Source: Pseudomonadota bacterium | GTDB lineage: Bacteria; Pseudomonadota; Gammaproteobacteria; Burkholderiales; Burkholderiaceae_B | DNA: 57,061 bases | Direction of reading: 5' to 3' | NCBI GenBank assembly: GCA_023440825.1 | Contig: JAEXRL010000008.1 | Span: 1-57,061, forward strand | In this document: piece by piece, positions 34,207 through 43,322 of the stretch | How the letters are laid out: the number at the start of each line of letters is the position of its first letter | How positions within the stretch are numbered: the first letter of the stretch is position 1 | Program-made: the position numbers and the translations under genes | The notes under the pieces: model-generated | The model's database searches: none | Told to the model about the DNA's origin: nothing | The model's input: the letters and a program-made list of their open reading frames with translations, nothing else

Positions 34207-35217
34207 GTGATTCACCTAGAACATATTTCTAAAACGTATGACTCTAAAGGGCGTATAACGCACGCTCTGGATGATGTCGAGCTCGCTATTCGTAAGGGTG
34301 AGGTATTTGGCATCATCGGGCGCTCGGGTGCCGGTAAGAGCACATTAATACGTATGCTTAACTTGCTGGAGGCGCCAAGCAGCGGAAAGGTTTGGGTCGC
34401 TGGGCAAGACATCACCGCATTAAGTCGAACAGAGCTCTATGCGTTCCGTCAAAAGGTGGGTATGGTTTTTCAGCACTTCAATTTGCTCAATGCGCGCACA
34501 GTGCTGGATAACGTGTGTTTCCCTCTGCGGCTAGCTAAAGTGTCCTTGTCTGAGCGGCGTGCTCGGGCGTTTGAGATGCTTGAGCTGGTGGGCTTGAGCG
34601 AACATGCGCATAAATACCCGCGTCAGTTGTCCGGTGGGCAGCAGCAGCGTGTAGGCATAGCGCGAGCGCTAGCGAATCGGCCAGAGTTGCTGTTGTGTGA
34701 CGAAGCGACCTCCGCGCTGGATCCGGAAACGACTCAATCCATCCTTCGACTGCTGCGCAATATTAATCAAGAACTGGGCATTACCATTGTGTTAATCACG
34801 CACGGCATGGATGTGATACGTAGTGTCTGTGACCGAGTGGCCGTGATTGATGCAGGTAAAATCGTAGAGTTAGGGGAAGTTGTGGATGTGTTTTTGCATC
34901 CAAGCCACCCTGTTACGCAGTCCTTGCTAAACGAAAGCGGCGTTGATGCAGATGGTTGGAAGGCCTTAGCTGAGCAGGCTCAGGGACGTTTATTGCGTTT
35001 GAGTTTTCGTGGCGCTGCCAGTCTGCAGCCCATACTAAGTAGGATCACGCGCGAACTGGATCTGGATGTGAGCATTTTGCAAGGGGCTGTGAGCCGCATA
35101 AAAGATGAGCCTTATGGCCAGTTGGTGTTGGCTGTACAAGGCTCTCCAGACAAGTTGCATGGCTTGAACACCATGCTCAGTCAGGCAAATATCGATGTGG
35201 AGTTACTACGCGCATGA
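34207..35217 (+). CDS. metN: Methionine ABC transporter ATP-binding protein MetN
   Basis: MetN is the ATPase of the D/L-methionine importer MetNIQ. The 336-residue product has Walker A GRSGAGKST (about residues 38 to 46), Q-loop FQHFNLL, signature LSGGQQQRVGIARAL, Walker B LLLCDEATSALDP and, from about residue 255, a C-terminal NIL domain, which in E. coli binds methionine and inhibits transport. The start is GTG 34207. A purine-rich AGGAAGAGGG (34187-34196) lies 10 bases before it. The stop overlaps the metI start by ATGA. Confidence 0.96.
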   Translation: MIHLEHISKTYDSKGRITHALDDVELAIRKGEVFGIIGRSGAGKSTLIRMLNLLEAPSSGKVWVAGQDITALSRTELYAFRQKVGMVFQHFNLLNARTVLDNVCFPLRLAKVSLSERRARAFEMLELVGLSEHAHKYPRQLSGGQQQRVGIARALANRPELLLCDEATSALDPETTQSILRLLRNINQELGITIVLITHGMDVIRSVCDRVAVIDAGKIVELGEVVDVFLHPSHPVTQSLLNESGVDADGWKALAEQAQGRLLRLSFRGAASLQPILSRITRELDLDVSILQGAVSRIKDEPYGQLVLAVQGSPDKLHGLNTMLSQANIDVELLRA

Positions 35218-35894
35218 GTTGGCAAGCGTTTCGTGCCAGTTGGATAGACATGGACTGGCTTTTGATTTGGCAGGCTTCGGTTGAAACCTTAATGATGACA
35301 GGGTGGTCGTTGATTTTTACGGTCGTCATAGGTTTGCCACTGGGTGTGCTGTTATTTTTAACCAGCCCACAACAAATACTGGCGCACAAAGGCTTTTATC
35401 AAGCTCTGTCCTTGGTGGTAAACGTGCTGCGTTCGGTACCGTTTTTAATTTTACTAATTGTCATGATCCCCTTAACTCGCGTTTTGATGGGGACAGCTTT
35501 AGGCGTGCAAGGCACTATTCCGCCGTTGGTAGTAAGTGCCGCGCCTTTTTTTGGGCGCTTGGTAGAAAACGTGCTGCGTGAACTGGACCCAGGAGTAGGA
35601 GAAGCCTGTCGTGCTATGGGAGCCAATCCTAGGCAGACGGTAGTGTGGGCCTTATTGCCCGAGGCCATGAGTGGCATCGCTGCGGCGATGGTGGTCACGG
35701 CAATTACCCTGGTGGGCTATTCCGCCATGTCTGGGGTTATTGGCGGAGGCGGCTTGGGCGATTTGGCCATGCGTTACGGTTATCAGCGCTTTCAAACCGA
35801 TATTACTGTTGCCACAGTGGTGGTGCTGGTGATTTTGGTGCAAATCATGCAGCTTGCAGGTGATTATCTAGTGGCTCGCCTGAGCCGGAAATAA
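35214..35894 (+). CDS. metI: Methionine ABC transporter permease MetI
   Basis: MetI forms the membrane channel of the methionine importer. The 226-residue product has five or six membrane segments, begins translation on the metN stop (ATGA), and carries the coupling-helix motif of ABC importers, GEACRAMGANPRQTVVWALLPEA (cited in part: EACRAMGANPRQTVVWALLP). Length matches E. coli MetI (217). It pairs with MetN upstream and MetQ downstream. Confidence 0.96.
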   Translation: MSWQAFRASWIDMDWLLIWQASVETLMMTGWSLIFTVVIGLPLGVLLFLTSPQQILAHKGFYQALSLVVNVLRSVPFLILLIVMIPLTRVLMGTALGVQGTIPPLVVSAAPFFGRLVENVLRELDPGVGEACRAMGANPRQTVVWALLPEAMSGIAAAMVVTAITLVGYSAMSGVIGGGGLGDLAMRYGYQRFQTDITVATVVVLVILVQIMQLAGDYLVARLSRK

Positions 35895-35938
35895 TGGTGT
35901 GGGTCGAGTAGGCCTGCTTACTTTTTGTGGAGTTTGGT

Positions 35939-36730
35939 ATGTTATTTAAAAAAATTATTCCAGTCCTTAGTCTGGCGCTCGCGAGCAGCGTGTTTGGTAC
36001 TGCTCAAGCGGAAAAACTGTCCGTTGCCGCAACACCAGTGCCGCACGCCGAACTGTTAGAGTTGGTTAAGCCTGAGCTGGCTAAAGACGGGTTAGAGCTG
36101 GATGTCTTGGTGTTTACCGATTATGTGCAGCCTAACTTACAGGTGGCTGAAGGCAAAGTGGATGCCAACTTTTTTCAGCATAAGCCTTATTTGAATAAGT
36201 TTAATGCTGAGCGTAAAACTGACTTAGTGTCGGTGGCACAAATTCATGTAGAGCCTTTTGGCGTTTATTCCAGCAAAATTAAAAATCTGGATGAGCTGAA
36301 AGAAGGTGCAGTGGTGGCTATCCCCAATGATGCCTCCAATGGCGCGCGCGCCTTGCTGTTATTGCAAAGTGCGGGAATTATCAAATTGAAAGACCCCAGC
36401 AATATTTTGGCCACAGCGCGTGATGTCGTTGAAAACCCCAAAAAATTGAAGTTTAAGGAGTTGGAAGCGGCTACCTTGCCACGCGTATTGCCTGATGTCG
36501 ATGTTGCTTTGATTAATACCAACTATGCGCTGGAGGCAGGATTTAACCCTAGCGAAGATGCACTGCTGATAGAAGGTGTTGATTCACCTTATGCCAACCT
36601 ACTGGTTACTCGCGCGGATGCGGAGCAAGATGCTCGTATCGCTAAGCTGGTGAAAGCCTTGCAAAGCGATGCCGTGCGTGAGTTCATCAAAGAGAAATAC
36701 AAAGGTGCTGTCGTACCCGCTTTTGATTAA
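35939..36730 (+). CDS. metQ: Methionine-binding protein MetQ
   Basis: MetQ captures methionine and delivers it to MetNI. I chose ATG 35939 because GTGGAG at 35927-35932 makes a ribosome site with 6-base spacing, so the in-frame GTG 35927 is rejected. The 263-residue product has a signal peptide (MLFKKIIPVLSLALASS...), probably cut at AQA|EKL. There is no lipobox cysteine, so unlike E. coli MetQ it appears soluble in the periplasm. NlpA/MetQ motifs include VAEGKVDANFFQHKPYL and ALINTNYALEAGFNP. A strong terminator ends the operon. Confidence 0.95.
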   Translation: MLFKKIIPVLSLALASSVFGTAQAEKLSVAATPVPHAELLELVKPELAKDGLELDVLVFTDYVQPNLQVAEGKVDANFFQHKPYLNKFNAERKTDLVSVAQIHVEPFGVYSSKIKNLDELKEGAVVAIPNDASNGARALLLLQSAGIIKLKDPSNILATARDVVENPKKLKFKELEAATLPRVLPDVDVALINTNYALEAGFNPSEDALLIEGVDSPYANLLVTRADAEQDARIAKLVKALQSDAVREFIKEKYKGAVVPAFD

Positions 36731-36752
36731 ATTGCGTTAGGGTAGGCAGACA

Positions 36753-36799
36753 AGCGGCTTCAGTGGTGGATTATTCTGGCACTGAAGCCGTTTTTTTTT
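36753..36799 (+). terminator. Rho-independent terminator after metQ
   Basis: CGGCTTCAGTG (36755-36765) pairs perfectly with CACTGAAGCCG (36780-36790) around a 14-base loop, followed by nine T residues (36791-36799). The T tract runs into the stop codon of the convergent gene at 36798. Confidence 0.95.
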
Positions 36800-37499
36800 A
36801 ACGATTCACAAATAATGTGCGGGTAGCCACGACGCGTTCTGAGTCAGTGGGTTTGATGCGTATCGTAATCTGGCGTGGTGTGAAGCCTGCGGGAAGCTCA
36901 GTCTCACCTTGCACGTATTCGTAACGCTCCACGTTGAACTGTTCTATGGGGGCGAGTTCTATTGTGGCGCTGCGGCCATTCGTGTAACGACCTGCCGCTA
37001 CCAGTTCGATTTTCCCTGTAAAGGCAGTTGTTTTGCCTTTGTCCTGCATAATCAGTAATGAGTAGCTAAGCAGGCCTTCGTCAACAGTAAAATCGCCTGC
37101 GCGTATGCCTGGCGAGGTGCCTCGCGGATCAGGAGGCATGGCATCGGCGAACAGGGCCAGGTCAGCTTGCAATTGGCGGCGCTCGGCTTGCAGGCTTTGC
37201 ACTTCTTTGTGTAAAGACTCTTTAGCGCTCTGCGCGTCTTCAAACTGACGCGTCGTGTGAGTCAGATCGGTTTGCAGGCGTTGTTTATCGTTATTGGCGC
37301 TATTTAAATCGAAATGTAATTGTTCTGATTGCTCTGCTGTCAGCCGGGTGGGGCCATAGCTGGTTTGCAGGAACAATAAACCACCTGCACCTAGAGCGAT
37401 GCCAGTTAAGATAAGCACTAACCAGCGTGGAATACGCCGTTTGCGGCGAGCATATCCGTAGGCGGTGGGTTTGAATACGGGGCGTTTTGAACCAAGCAT
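36798..37499 (-). CDS. DUF6776-like membrane protein of unknown function
   Basis: The 233-residue product has a basic N-terminus (YARRKRR), one membrane segment (about residues 24 to 46), a coiled-coil region (about 55 to 120, rich in Q, L, E, K and R heptads) and a C-terminal beta-rich domain (about 130 to 233). This layout resembles the DUF6776 proteins of Proteobacteria, whose role is not known. I name the family from memory of the architecture, so the call is moderate. Topology suggests a cytoplasmic N-terminus and a periplasmic coiled coil and domain. It stands alone between the metNIQ terminator and murU, with 152 bases upstream and no obvious promoter. Confidence 0.7.
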   Translation of the reverse strand: MLGSKRPVFKPTAYGYARRKRRIPRWLVLILTGIALGAGGLLFLQTSYGPTRLTAEQSEQLHFDLNSANNDKQRLQTDLTHTTRQFEDAQSAKESLHKEVQSLQAERRQLQADLALFADAMPPDPRGTSPGIRAGDFTVDEGLLSYSLLIMQDKGKTTAFTGKIELVAAGRYTNGRSATIELAPIEQFNVERYEYVQGETELPAGFTPRQITIRIKPTDSERVVATRTLFVNR

Positions 37500-37651
37500 A
37501 GGGACAAGTATTCCTGTCAGGCAGTCTGGAACTTAGGATTCCGGTTTACAAAATCAGACAGCTTAATCGGCAAAACTCTGTTTTGGTGCGCTAGCCAGGG
37601 CTTGTTGCCGAATGTAGGGTTTAGATACGGGCTATCAGTGTAACGTGGGCA

Positions 37652-38347
37652 TCACAAAGTTTCCAAGTGGCGTTCGAGTTGTGCCAAGCGCTCAGGTGTG
37701 CCGATGTCCATCCACACACCTGTATGTAGCCGTGCCTGTACGTGTTGCTGTCCGATAGCTTGATGCAATAGTGTAGCCATTTTTATGCTTTGTTCAGGGA
37801 CTAGCTGATTGAACAGACGCGGATCGTACACGCCTATACCGCTAAATGTATAGCGCTGGGATGACGAAGTAGGCTGTTCCTGTATATAAGGCATATGCGG
37901 CGCTAGGTTGAAATCCCCCTTGGGGTGGTGCTCTGGATTGGGAACGAGCACGAGCTGAGCCATATCATCGGGTGCGAGTTCGTTTGCCATGGTGTGAGCC
38001 TGTGCTGCATCCCAGTCTGTCCATACGTCGGCATTGATCACAAGAAAACGCTGATTTTGAAAAAAAGGGAGCGCTTTGGCAATCCCGCCTGCGGTTTCTA
38101 AGGCCGGGTTTTCGGCCGAGTAATGCAAGGATGCTCCCCATTGGCTGCCATCGCCTAACTGCGCTTCGATCTGTTGACCTAGCCAAGCGTGGTTAATCAT
38201 GATTTGCTTTATGCCTGCAGCAAGCAGTTTTTGAATATTCCAGACAATCAGAGCTTGTCCACCGGCTTCTAGCAGTGGTTTGGGGCGAGAGTCGGTCAGG
38301 GGGCGCATGCGCTCCCCTCTACCGGCCGCCAGTATCATGGCGCGCAT
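37652..38347 (-). CDS. murU: N-acetylmuramate-1-phosphate uridylyltransferase MurU
   Basis: MurU makes UDP-MurNAc from MurNAc-1-phosphate and UTP in the anabolic cell-wall recycling route. The 231-residue product has the nucleotidyltransferase signature AAGRGERMRPLT, the lysine in RPKPLLEAGG, metal-binding NADVWTDWD and the C-terminal WMDIGTPERLAQLE. The short single-domain form matches MurU rather than longer glucose-1-phosphate enzymes. Its start overlaps the amgK stop by one base (TAATG), so the two are co-translated. A mannose-1-phosphate guanylyltransferase is the main alternative, but the partner gene favours MurU. Confidence 0.88.
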   Translation of the reverse strand: MRAMILAAGRGERMRPLTDSRPKPLLEAGGQALIVWNIQKLLAAGIKQIMINHAWLGQQIEAQLGDGSQWGASLHYSAENPALETAGGIAKALPFFQNQRFLVINADVWTDWDAAQAHTMANELAPDDMAQLVLVPNPEHHPKGDFNLAPHMPYIQEQPTSSSQRYTFSGIGVYDPRLFNQLVPEQSIKMATLLHQAIGQQHVQARLHTGVWMDIGTPERLAQLERHLETL

Positions 38348-39393
38348 TACAGAGTGATTCCTAGTACTGTTTGACGACCTTCGATTTTATCCAGCACCTT
38401 CAAGATAGGGCTCAGGCTTTGGTAACGGCTCGCAACCTGACGTGCATAGGCAAGCAAACGAGGGATATGATCCAGGTAGTGATGCTTGTTATCGCGTAAT
38501 GAGAGGCGAGCAAAGACACCCAATATGCGCAGGTTGCGCTGCAGACTCATCCATTCATATTGCTGATGAAACACAGCAAAGTCATCGGGTACATTCAAGC
38601 CAGCGGCAAAGGCGGCTTGCCAATAGCGAATCGCCCAGTCTAGTTGTTGGGCTTCATCCCACGTGTGGCGAGCATCCATAACCAGCGAGGCAACATCATA
38701 GCTAATCGGCCCTAACACCGCATCTTGATAGTCGATCAGGCTTGGCTCACTTTGTCCGGGTAAGGGGAGCATCAGATTAGGGCTGTGAAAGTCGCGCAGC
38801 ACCATTACCTTGGCTTCTTGCGCGTTGTAGTGGGTCAGTGTGTCAAAGCACGCGAGTAGCTGCTGCATTTCGCTAGGGCTCAACTGGATTTGAGCGTATT
38901 TGTCTAGGTACCACTCTGGAAACACCTGTAACTCTTCCAGAAGTTTTTCTTGATCGTAGACCGCTAGCCCTTCTGTATTGGCGGTTTGCACTTTTACCAG
39001 TACTTCCAGTGTGCGTCGATACAGTTGGTCGATATCTGTCTGATTTAGTTGCCCCTGTAAGGCGTGGTAAAAATTATCCTTGCCCAAGTCAGACATCAGG
39101 ATAAAACCTTGTTCGGCATCGGCTGCTTTGATTTCAGGTACCTGTAACTGCGCATCCTGCAGCCTTTGGGTGATTTGCAAAAAAGAGGCGATATTTTCCT
39201 GAGGGGGGGGCGCGTCCATGACGACAAGCGTGGTTTCACCGCTATGAATACGAAAATAGCGACGAAAACTGGCATCGCTAGAGGCGGGCTGCAGTGAGTT
39301 TAGGTCAAGCTTGTGCGTATCTTGTAAAGAGGTGAGCCAATTGATCAACTGTGCGTAGCGTGGATCGTGGGTAGTGGCAAGGGAGTCTGACAT
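38347..39393 (-). CDS. amgK: MurNAc/GlcNAc anomeric kinase AmgK
   Basis: AmgK phosphorylates recovered MurNAc (and GlcNAc) at C1 to feed MurU. The 348-residue product has the aminoglycoside phosphotransferase fold: N-lobe SSDASFRRYFRI, catalytic loop VLRDFHSPNLMLP and metal-binding IDYQDAVLGP. I chose ATG 39393 (MSDSLATT), and a TTG at 39399 would add two residues. The pair amgK-murU divergent from lptD-surA is conserved in Proteobacteria that use this fosfomycin-bypassing salvage pathway. The phosphatase gene mupP is not in this window. Confidence 0.88.
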   Translation of the reverse strand: MSDSLATTHDPRYAQLINWLTSLQDTHKLDLNSLQPASSDASFRRYFRIHSGETTLVVMDAPPPQENIASFLQITQRLQDAQLQVPEIKAADAEQGFILMSDLGKDNFYHALQGQLNQTDIDQLYRRTLEVLVKVQTANTEGLAVYDQEKLLEELQVFPEWYLDKYAQIQLSPSEMQQLLACFDTLTHYNAQEAKVMVLRDFHSPNLMLPLPGQSEPSLIDYQDAVLGPISYDVASLVMDARHTWDEAQQLDWAIRYWQAAFAAGLNVPDDFAVFHQQYEWMSLQRNLRILGVFARLSLRDNKHHYLDHIPRLLAYARQVASRYQSLSPILKVLDKIEGRQTVLGITL

Positions 39394-39457
39394 GGGCAAT
39401 ATAAATAAGACGAAAACAGGATTAATTTTATATGTGTCGCTACAGGGCGAGCTTAAC

Positions 39458-39463
39458 TATAAT
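39458..39463 (+). promoter_or_regulatory. Perfect -10 box upstream of lptD
   Basis: TATAAT at 39458-39463 lies 72 bases before the lptD start. The hexamer 17 bases upstream (TGTCGC) is a poor -35, so an activator or another sigma factor may be involved. Confidence 0.4.
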
Positions 39464-39535
39464 ACTGGGTCGTTGTCTTAATCGCAGTAGTCTTATGCAA
39501 ATAATGAGGTATACAAACCTGGAGGCGCATTTGTA

Positions 39536-41884
39536 GTGCGAGTTACCGCTTGGGCTTTTTCGTTATGGGTAGTGGCTAGCAGCTCCGTGTGGGCGAGCGA
39601 GCCGGACGCTACGCGTCCTGCGCTATATGTATCCCCTCAGCTTTCCGTTCGTCCTATGGCCGAGGAAGACATGACGGTTTACCTAATCGGCGATCAAATG
39701 GAAGCTACTGACGATGGTAAAATGCGTATTCTTGGCCAAGCGCAGGTTCGGCGTATCGATTCGGTGGTAAAAGGCGACCAGATCGATTACGATCGCGAGA
39801 CTGGCGAGGTAGTCGTCACTGGTAATGGCTTGATTATGCGTGATGGGTCTATCTCGTATAGCCCAAGTTTTCGTTATAACCTGGATGCGGAAACTGGCAC
39901 TATGCAGGCGCCACGCTTCTGGCTAGGTGACAGCGGCGGAGCAGGTGTTGCCAGCGAGGCAGAATTGCTAAGCCGTAACCATACGCGCTTACAGTCTGTG
40001 GTGTATTCAGGCTGTCCATGTCCTGAGCCTGCCTGGTATATCAAGTCTCCCACACTGGATCTGTATTCAGCGGAAAACGAAGGTGTGGCTAAGCACGGGG
40101 TTTTGTATTTCAAGGGTGTGCCCTTGTTGTATTCGCCCTATCTCAGTTTTCCGATACGCAAAGAGCGCAAGTCAGGATTTTTGATGCCTACCTATGGCAT
40201 GACAACGCGTAGCGGGCTGGATATTTCTATTCCTTATTATTTAAACTTGGCACCTAATTACGATGCCACCTTGACGCCTAGATTCTTGGCTAAGCGTGGC
40301 TTAATGCTGGGCGGAGAATTCCGTTATTTGGGTCGTGGTTATAACGCTGAGCTGAACGGCACCTATCTTGCCCGTGACAAAGAGCGCGATTTCGCCCGCT
40401 GGTTTACGATGGCTAAGTTTAATCAGCGATTAGGTGCGGGTTTTTCCTGGAGCGCAGATATGCGCCGGGTTTCCGATGATGATTATTTTCGTGATTTCAG
40501 CAGTTTTGGCCTGAACGATGCCACAGTACAGGACTTAACCAGTACGGTTGGCCTGGCGTGGGGCGGATCTAAATATGTTTCTGCATCGGTACGCGCCTAT
40601 AAATATCAAACCTTGCAGGATGCAACATCGTCCTACCGCACTCCTCAGTATGATCGTCTTCCTGAGTTCAGGGTCAATGCTAGGCACTATGACTGGGGTG
40701 GTTTTGACCTAGTTAGCGAGAATACGGCAACACGCTTTCGTATGCCGTTTTACTCAGGCCGGTATACCGAGTTTGATCGCTGGCGTAGCCAGCGGCGGGT
40801 GCCGGACGGCAGCCGTTTAAGCTCGTACACGACACTGTCTTACCCTGTCGTGCGTTCAGGCTGGTATGTGACACCTAAGGCGGGTTTACATATGAGCCAT
40901 TATGAAACAGAGTGGCATGCGCACGCTTTGCCGCAGTTTGCGCGACGAGCCAAGCAGGCCAGTCGGGTGTTGCCGATATTCTCGCTGGACTCGGGCATGA
41001 CCTTTGAGCGCGATACCCGTCTTTTTGGAAATGCGTCGATCCAGACGCTGGAGCCGCGTCTCTATTATCTTTACGTGCCCTATCGTGATCAAAATGACTT
41101 GCCCAATTTTGATACGAGCTTAAGCAGTTTTAACTTTGCCCAAGCATTTAGTGAAAATATTTACTCGGGTGGTTGGGATCGTATTTCGGACGCTAACCAG
41201 TTAAGCTTGGGGCTTACCACGCGCTGGTTGGATGCTGATACGGGCTTTGAGCGTTTGGTTTTGCAAGCAGCACAGCGTTTGTATTTCTCAGATCAACGCG
41301 TCACCTTGCCTGGGCGTGATGCACGCACAGATACTCGTTCTGATTATTTGCTTGGGGCGTATGCGGCGTTAACGAATACTTTTTCAGTCAATTTTGATGC
41401 CCAGTTCAATCCAGAAGATAGACAGCGCAATCGCATGACAACCGGTGTACGCTGGCGCCCGCAGCGTTTGGCAACATTGGCGGCGAACTATCGCTATGAA
41501 CGTGACCCAGATGCAGTTCTTTATCGGCGCACATTTTATCCTGATAAGACCAAAGAAAGCGTGTCTCTGACTGCGCAGTGGCCTTTGCATAATAAATTAT
41601 ATGCTGTAGGGCGTTATGATTACTCCTTACAGGAGAGTCGCAGTACCCAGTCTATTTTAGGCTTGGAATATAAGGGAGATTGTTGTTGGGTGGGTAGAGT
41701 GGTCGTACAGCGCTACGCCATTTCAGCCAAAGACACCAATCAGGCAATATTCTTCCAGTTAGAGTTATCTGGTCTAGGCGGCATAGGCAATGATCCGATG
41801 CGCTTGTTGCGCGATCGTGTGGTGGGTTATCAGCCCGTCACAACATCAACACCAGAAAAAACGACCTTTGAGAGGTATGAGTAA
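39536..41884 (+). CDS. lptD: LPS-assembly protein LptD
   Basis: LptD is the outer-membrane beta-barrel that inserts LPS into the outer leaflet with LptE. The 782-residue product has a signal peptide (cut near VWA|SEP), an N-terminal OstA/LptA-like domain (about 45 to 165) and a barrel to the C-terminus. Cysteine pairs that form the essential disulfides are visible as YSGCPCPEP and YKGDCCWVG. The start is GTG 39536 with GGAGG at 39521-39525. surA follows after one base, and both proteins act in outer-membrane biogenesis. Confidence 0.96.
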   Translation: MRVTAWAFSLWVVASSSVWASEPDATRPALYVSPQLSVRPMAEEDMTVYLIGDQMEATDDGKMRILGQAQVRRIDSVVKGDQIDYDRETGEVVVTGNGLIMRDGSISYSPSFRYNLDAETGTMQAPRFWLGDSGGAGVASEAELLSRNHTRLQSVVYSGCPCPEPAWYIKSPTLDLYSAENEGVAKHGVLYFKGVPLLYSPYLSFPIRKERKSGFLMPTYGMTTRSGLDISIPYYLNLAPNYDATLTPRFLAKRGLMLGGEFRYLGRGYNAELNGTYLARDKERDFARWFTMAKFNQRLGAGFSWSADMRRVSDDDYFRDFSSFGLNDATVQDLTSTVGLAWGGSKYVSASVRAYKYQTLQDATSSYRTPQYDRLPEFRVNARHYDWGGFDLVSENTATRFRMPFYSGRYTEFDRWRSQRRVPDGSRLSSYTTLSYPVVRSGWYVTPKAGLHMSHYETEWHAHALPQFARRAKQASRVLPIFSLDSGMTFERDTRLFGNASIQTLEPRLYYLYVPYRDQNDLPNFDTSLSSFNFAQAFSENIYSGGWDRISDANQLSLGLTTRWLDADTGFERLVLQAAQRLYFSDQRVTLPGRDARTDTRSDYLLGAYAALTNTFSVNFDAQFNPEDRQRNRMTTGVRWRPQRLATLAANYRYERDPDAVLYRRTFYPDKTKESVSLTAQWPLHNKLYAVGRYDYSLQESRSTQSILGLEYKGDCCWVGRVVVQRYAISAKDTNQAIFFQLELSGLGGIGNDPMRLLRDRVVGYQPVTTSTPEKTTFERYE

Positions 41885-41885
41885 A

Positions 41886-43310
41886 ATGCGTTTCAGTTTG
41901 AAAACCGCTGTATTGGCTTTGAGTCTGAGCTCAGTGCTCGGCATGATCTCTATGGCTCAGGCACAGCAAACGGGGCAGTCTGAGTCGGCGAATATGAACT
42001 TCGTGGATGGTATTGCGGCTGTGGTCAATGACGATGTGATCACTTTGCGCCAGGTTGAGGCCCAGTTGCAGCCGCTGGTGAAACAGCTGACACAGCAGCA
42101 AGTGCCTATGCCGGACATGGATACGATGCGACGTCAGGTCTTGCAGCGCATGATTATGGAGCATCTGGAGCAGCAAGAAGCGCGTTCCTTAGGGATACGG
42201 GTGGGTGATGCCGAAGTTCTGGAAGCTTTGCAACACATCGCGCAGCGTAATAATTTTAGCGAGCAGCAGTTACGCGCTGAGGTTGAACGCAATGGCGTGC
42301 AGTGGGACGATTATTTATTGAATTTGCGTCAGGAAATTCTGCTGGATCAATTACGTATGCGCGTGGTCGATAGCTCTATTCATATTAGCGATAGTGATAT
42401 TGACGCGTTTTTGCGCACTGAAGGTAAACAGCAAGGTATCGCAGGACTGAGCGGTGCAGCAGGGCCAGCGCCGAGCACTGAATTGGCTTTAGCGCAAATT
42501 TTATTGCGTGTGCCTGAAAGTGCCTCCGCGGCTGAAGAGCAGGCAATACGTAAAAAGGCTGAGCAGATCCTCGCTCAGTTGCGTGGCGGTGCTGACTTTG
42601 CCGGACTGGCTGTCGCCCAGTCAGAAGGTCAGGAAGCTCTGCGTGGTGGCGTACTGGGCGCGCGCGCGCCCGATGAGTGGCCAGACTTGTTTGTGCAAGC
42701 TACACGCAGCCTAGCGCCCGGCCAGGTGTCCGACTTGTTGCGTAGCGGTCAGGGATATCATATTTTGAAAGTGCTGGATCAGTCGGGAGCAAGCCATGCA
42801 GAGCCGCGCTATGCTGACCGCCAGCCTGAGCCGCAGTCAGAGCAGTCTATGATGGTTACACAAACGCATGCTCGCCATATTCTGGTGAAACTGTCCCAAG
42901 TTATGGACGATGCCCAGGCCGAGCAGCGTATTCGCCAATTGCAAGATAGAATCCGTCTGGGTGAGAGCTTTGAAGATATGGCGAAACGTTATTCGGAAGA
43001 CAGCTCAGCGCCCCAAGGGGGCGATCTAGGCTGGCTGTCGCCGGGTGAAACCGTACCAGCGTTTGAGCAGGCCATGGATCGCTTGCAAGAAGGTGCTATT
43101 AGTGAGCCGGTAAAAAGCCAGTTTGGTTGGCATCTAATTCAGGTGATTGAGCGCCGTACACGCAATATGGAAAATGAGTTCCGTCGTGGTCAGGCCCGTC
43201 AGGTACTGTTTCAGCGTCGTGCAGAGCCAGCCTTTGAAGATTGGTTAAATGGCGTGCGTGGCCGAGCGTATATTGATAATCGGCTGGAAACAGCTAGTAG
43301 TGCAGATTAA
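41886..43310 (+). CDS. surA: Periplasmic chaperone and peptidyl-prolyl isomerase SurA
   Basis: SurA escorts outer-membrane proteins, including LptD, through the periplasm. The 474-residue product has a signal peptide (MRFSLKTAVLALSL..., cut near AQA|QQT), the N-terminal chaperone domain (IAAVVNDDVITLRQVEAQL) and two parvulin domains. The first (about 185 to 300) begins at ELALAQILLRVP and the second (about 320 to 425) has THARHILVKLSQ and YSEDSSAPQGGDLGWLSPGE. I chose ATG 41886, one base after the lptD stop, with AGAGG at 10-base spacing. ATG 41877 in the same frame is possible. Confidence 0.95.
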   Translation: MRFSLKTAVLALSLSSVLGMISMAQAQQTGQSESANMNFVDGIAAVVNDDVITLRQVEAQLQPLVKQLTQQQVPMPDMDTMRRQVLQRMIMEHLEQQEARSLGIRVGDAEVLEALQHIAQRNNFSEQQLRAEVERNGVQWDDYLLNLRQEILLDQLRMRVVDSSIHISDSDIDAFLRTEGKQQGIAGLSGAAGPAPSTELALAQILLRVPESASAAEEQAIRKKAEQILAQLRGGADFAGLAVAQSEGQEALRGGVLGARAPDEWPDLFVQATRSLAPGQVSDLLRSGQGYHILKVLDQSGASHAEPRYADRQPEPQSEQSMMVTQTHARHILVKLSQVMDDAQAEQRIRQLQDRIRLGESFEDMAKRYSEDSSAPQGGDLGWLSPGETVPAFEQAMDRLQEGAISEPVKSQFGWHLIQVIERRTRNMENEFRRGQARQVLFQRRAEPAFEDWLNGVRGRAYIDNRLETASSAD

Positions 43311-43322
43311 ACGGAATTTCGT

